This document shows, piece by piece, positions 6,757 through 7,254 of a stretch of DNA of 7,254 nt; within the stretch, counting starts at the first letter, position 1, and the number at the start of each line of letters is the position of its first letter. The stretch lies in the NCBI GenBank assembly GCA_041498155.1, contig JBGQHV010000168.1:1-7254 (forward strand). Direction: 5' to 3'. The position numbers were made by a program, and so were the translations under genes. Below the pieces are notes generated by a model. That model searched no databases and was not told where the DNA came from. It saw nothing but the letters and a program-made list of their open reading frames with translations. Source of the DNA: DASTHG01 sp041498155 (GTDB lineage Bacteria; Gemmatimonadota; Gemmatimonadetes; Gemmatimonadales; GWC2-71-9).

Positions 6757-7254
6757 ATGCGGCACCCCGCCTCGGTTGTCTTCCTGCTGGTTCGGCTCGT
6801 TTTCTCGCACGCCCTCGCCGCTCAAGCGGCGGCGGGGGGGCGTGCACCCGAGTTGGTCCTGGCCTATCGCTTTCCTTCGCTCGTCCTCGCCCCGGTACCG
6901 GCGCTGGCGCCCGGGGGGCGATTGGGGCTGCGCATCCCACCCGCGCTCGTCGCGGACGCGTGGGCCCGGGGCGTGCGCGAGGCGGTGTCCCGTCCGGGGC
7001 CGGCGCCGATCGCCGATACGCTCCACGGGGCCGCGGCGCTCGCGGTGGAGCCGGCCGCCGCCCCGGCCGCCGCGGCCGCCCCGCCGCCCTTCCGGGCGGG
7101 CGGCGGCCTGCTGGGGAGCCAGTTCGCCAGTCTCGGCATGGACCTGAGCCTGCGGTTCGAGCTGCGGGCCGATCAATTCCGGAACCTGCGCTGCTCGGCG
7201 TTCGAGCAGCAGCAGGCGTTCTCCGGCTGCCGCGCCGGGTTCCCCACGATCACA
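6757..7254 (+). CDS. Secreted protein, probable SprA-like outer-membrane protein (N-terminal 166 residues, 3' end outside window)
   Basis: The frame is open from ATG 6757 to the edge, with no stop in 166 codons. MRHPASVVFLLVRLVF begins a signal peptide with cleavage likely near ALAAQA (19-24), so the protein is exported. After a region without recognisable features (25-95) comes a low-complexity Pro/Ala linker (about 97-112), then a Gly-rich turn and an alternating, strand-like segment, LGMDLSLRFELRADQFRNLR (126-145), with cysteines at 146 and 158. From memory, a DQF-x-NLRC-then-GC pattern after a Pro-rich linker occurs near the N-terminus of very long SprA-type proteins of Gemmatimonadota. 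SprA is the outer-membrane channel of type IX secretion in Bacteroidota. The match rests on this short stretch alone. AAGGG abuts the ATG with no spacer, a poor ribosome site; the signal peptide is the main reason for this start. Divergent from lptF, 30 bases apart. Alternatively another large barrel protein. Confidence 0.6.
   Translation, partial: MRHPASVVFLLVRLVFSHALAAQAAAGGRAPELVLAYRFPSLVLAPVPALAPGGRLGLRIPPALVADAWARGVREAVSRPGPAPIADTLHGAAALAVEPAAAPAAAAAPPPFRAGGGLLGSQFASLGMDLSLRFELRADQFRNLRCSAFEQQQAFSGCRAGFPTIT
7049..7092 (+). repeat. Low-complexity GCC/CCG tract coding a Pro/Ala linker
   Basis: The stretch consists almost only of GCC, GCG, CCG and CCC codons, encoding PAAAPAAAAAPPP in the rightmost gene (residues about 99-111). 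It is probably a flexible spacer between the signal peptide region and the first strand domain. Such tracts can change length by slippage in units of three without breaking the frame. Confidence 0.5.

Noticed and set aside
6748..7176. Minus-strand frames of 91 and 142 codons, and a 147-codon plus-strand frame, around 6704-7176
   Set aside because: They are Arg/Gly/Pro-rich and without domains. They overlap the open-ended frame from 6757, which has a convincing signal peptide.
1..7254. Insertion sequence, CRISPR array, tRNA, rRNA or defence/toxin system
   Set aside because: I saw no terminal inverted repeats, transposase motifs, spaced direct repeats or RNA-gene signatures. Every large stretch is explained by envelope or transport genes.

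Overview
This is a high-G+C chromosomal segment from a Gram-negative (diderm) bacterium. It carries a large Oar-type outer-membrane receptor with a carboxypeptidase-regulatory-like N-terminal domain, the inner-membrane pair LptF/LptG of lipopolysaccharide export, and the start of a secreted protein that resembles SprA-like outer-membrane proteins. Solitary Oar-like receptors, signal peptides ending in Ala-Ala-Gln and SprA-like proteins together point to Gemmatimonadota. This is an inference from protein style and was not checked by any search; Acidobacteriota would be the next guess.

Layout: bases 1-789 (+) hold the C-terminal half of an APC/LAT-type amino-acid permease whose start lies outside the window. 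Bases 790-907 are intergenic. They contain a small hairpin at the permease stop codon, a good sigma70-type promoter (TTGACA / TCTTAT) and a Shine-Dalgarno sequence for the next gene. Bases 908-4105 (+) encode a complete 1065-residue TonB-dependent receptor-like protein, followed by a strong intrinsic terminator at 4134-4170. Convergent to it, on the minus strand, lies a two-gene operon: lptF (6726-5239) then lptG (5239-4169), joined by a TGATG stop/start overlap. Only 30 bases separate lptF from a divergent plus-strand ORF that starts at 6757 and runs off the right edge. That ORF has a signal peptide, a Pro/Ala linker and a motif reminiscent of SprA-type proteins.

The common theme is the cell envelope. 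The permease would move amino acids across the inner membrane, and the receptor would sit in the outer membrane and bind an unknown ligand. LptF and LptG form the membrane core of the ABC exporter that extracts LPS from the inner membrane, and the rightmost protein is exported. Only lptF-lptG form an evident operon. The receptor is transcribed on its own, and nothing visible ties it to the permease functionally.

I found no mobile element, tRNA, rRNA, CRISPR array or obviously novel multi-gene system. The points most worth a second look are the truncated SprA-like gene, the compact divergent control region (a consensus TATAAT overlaps the lptF start codon), and a long Pro-rich insertion with two cysteines in LptF.
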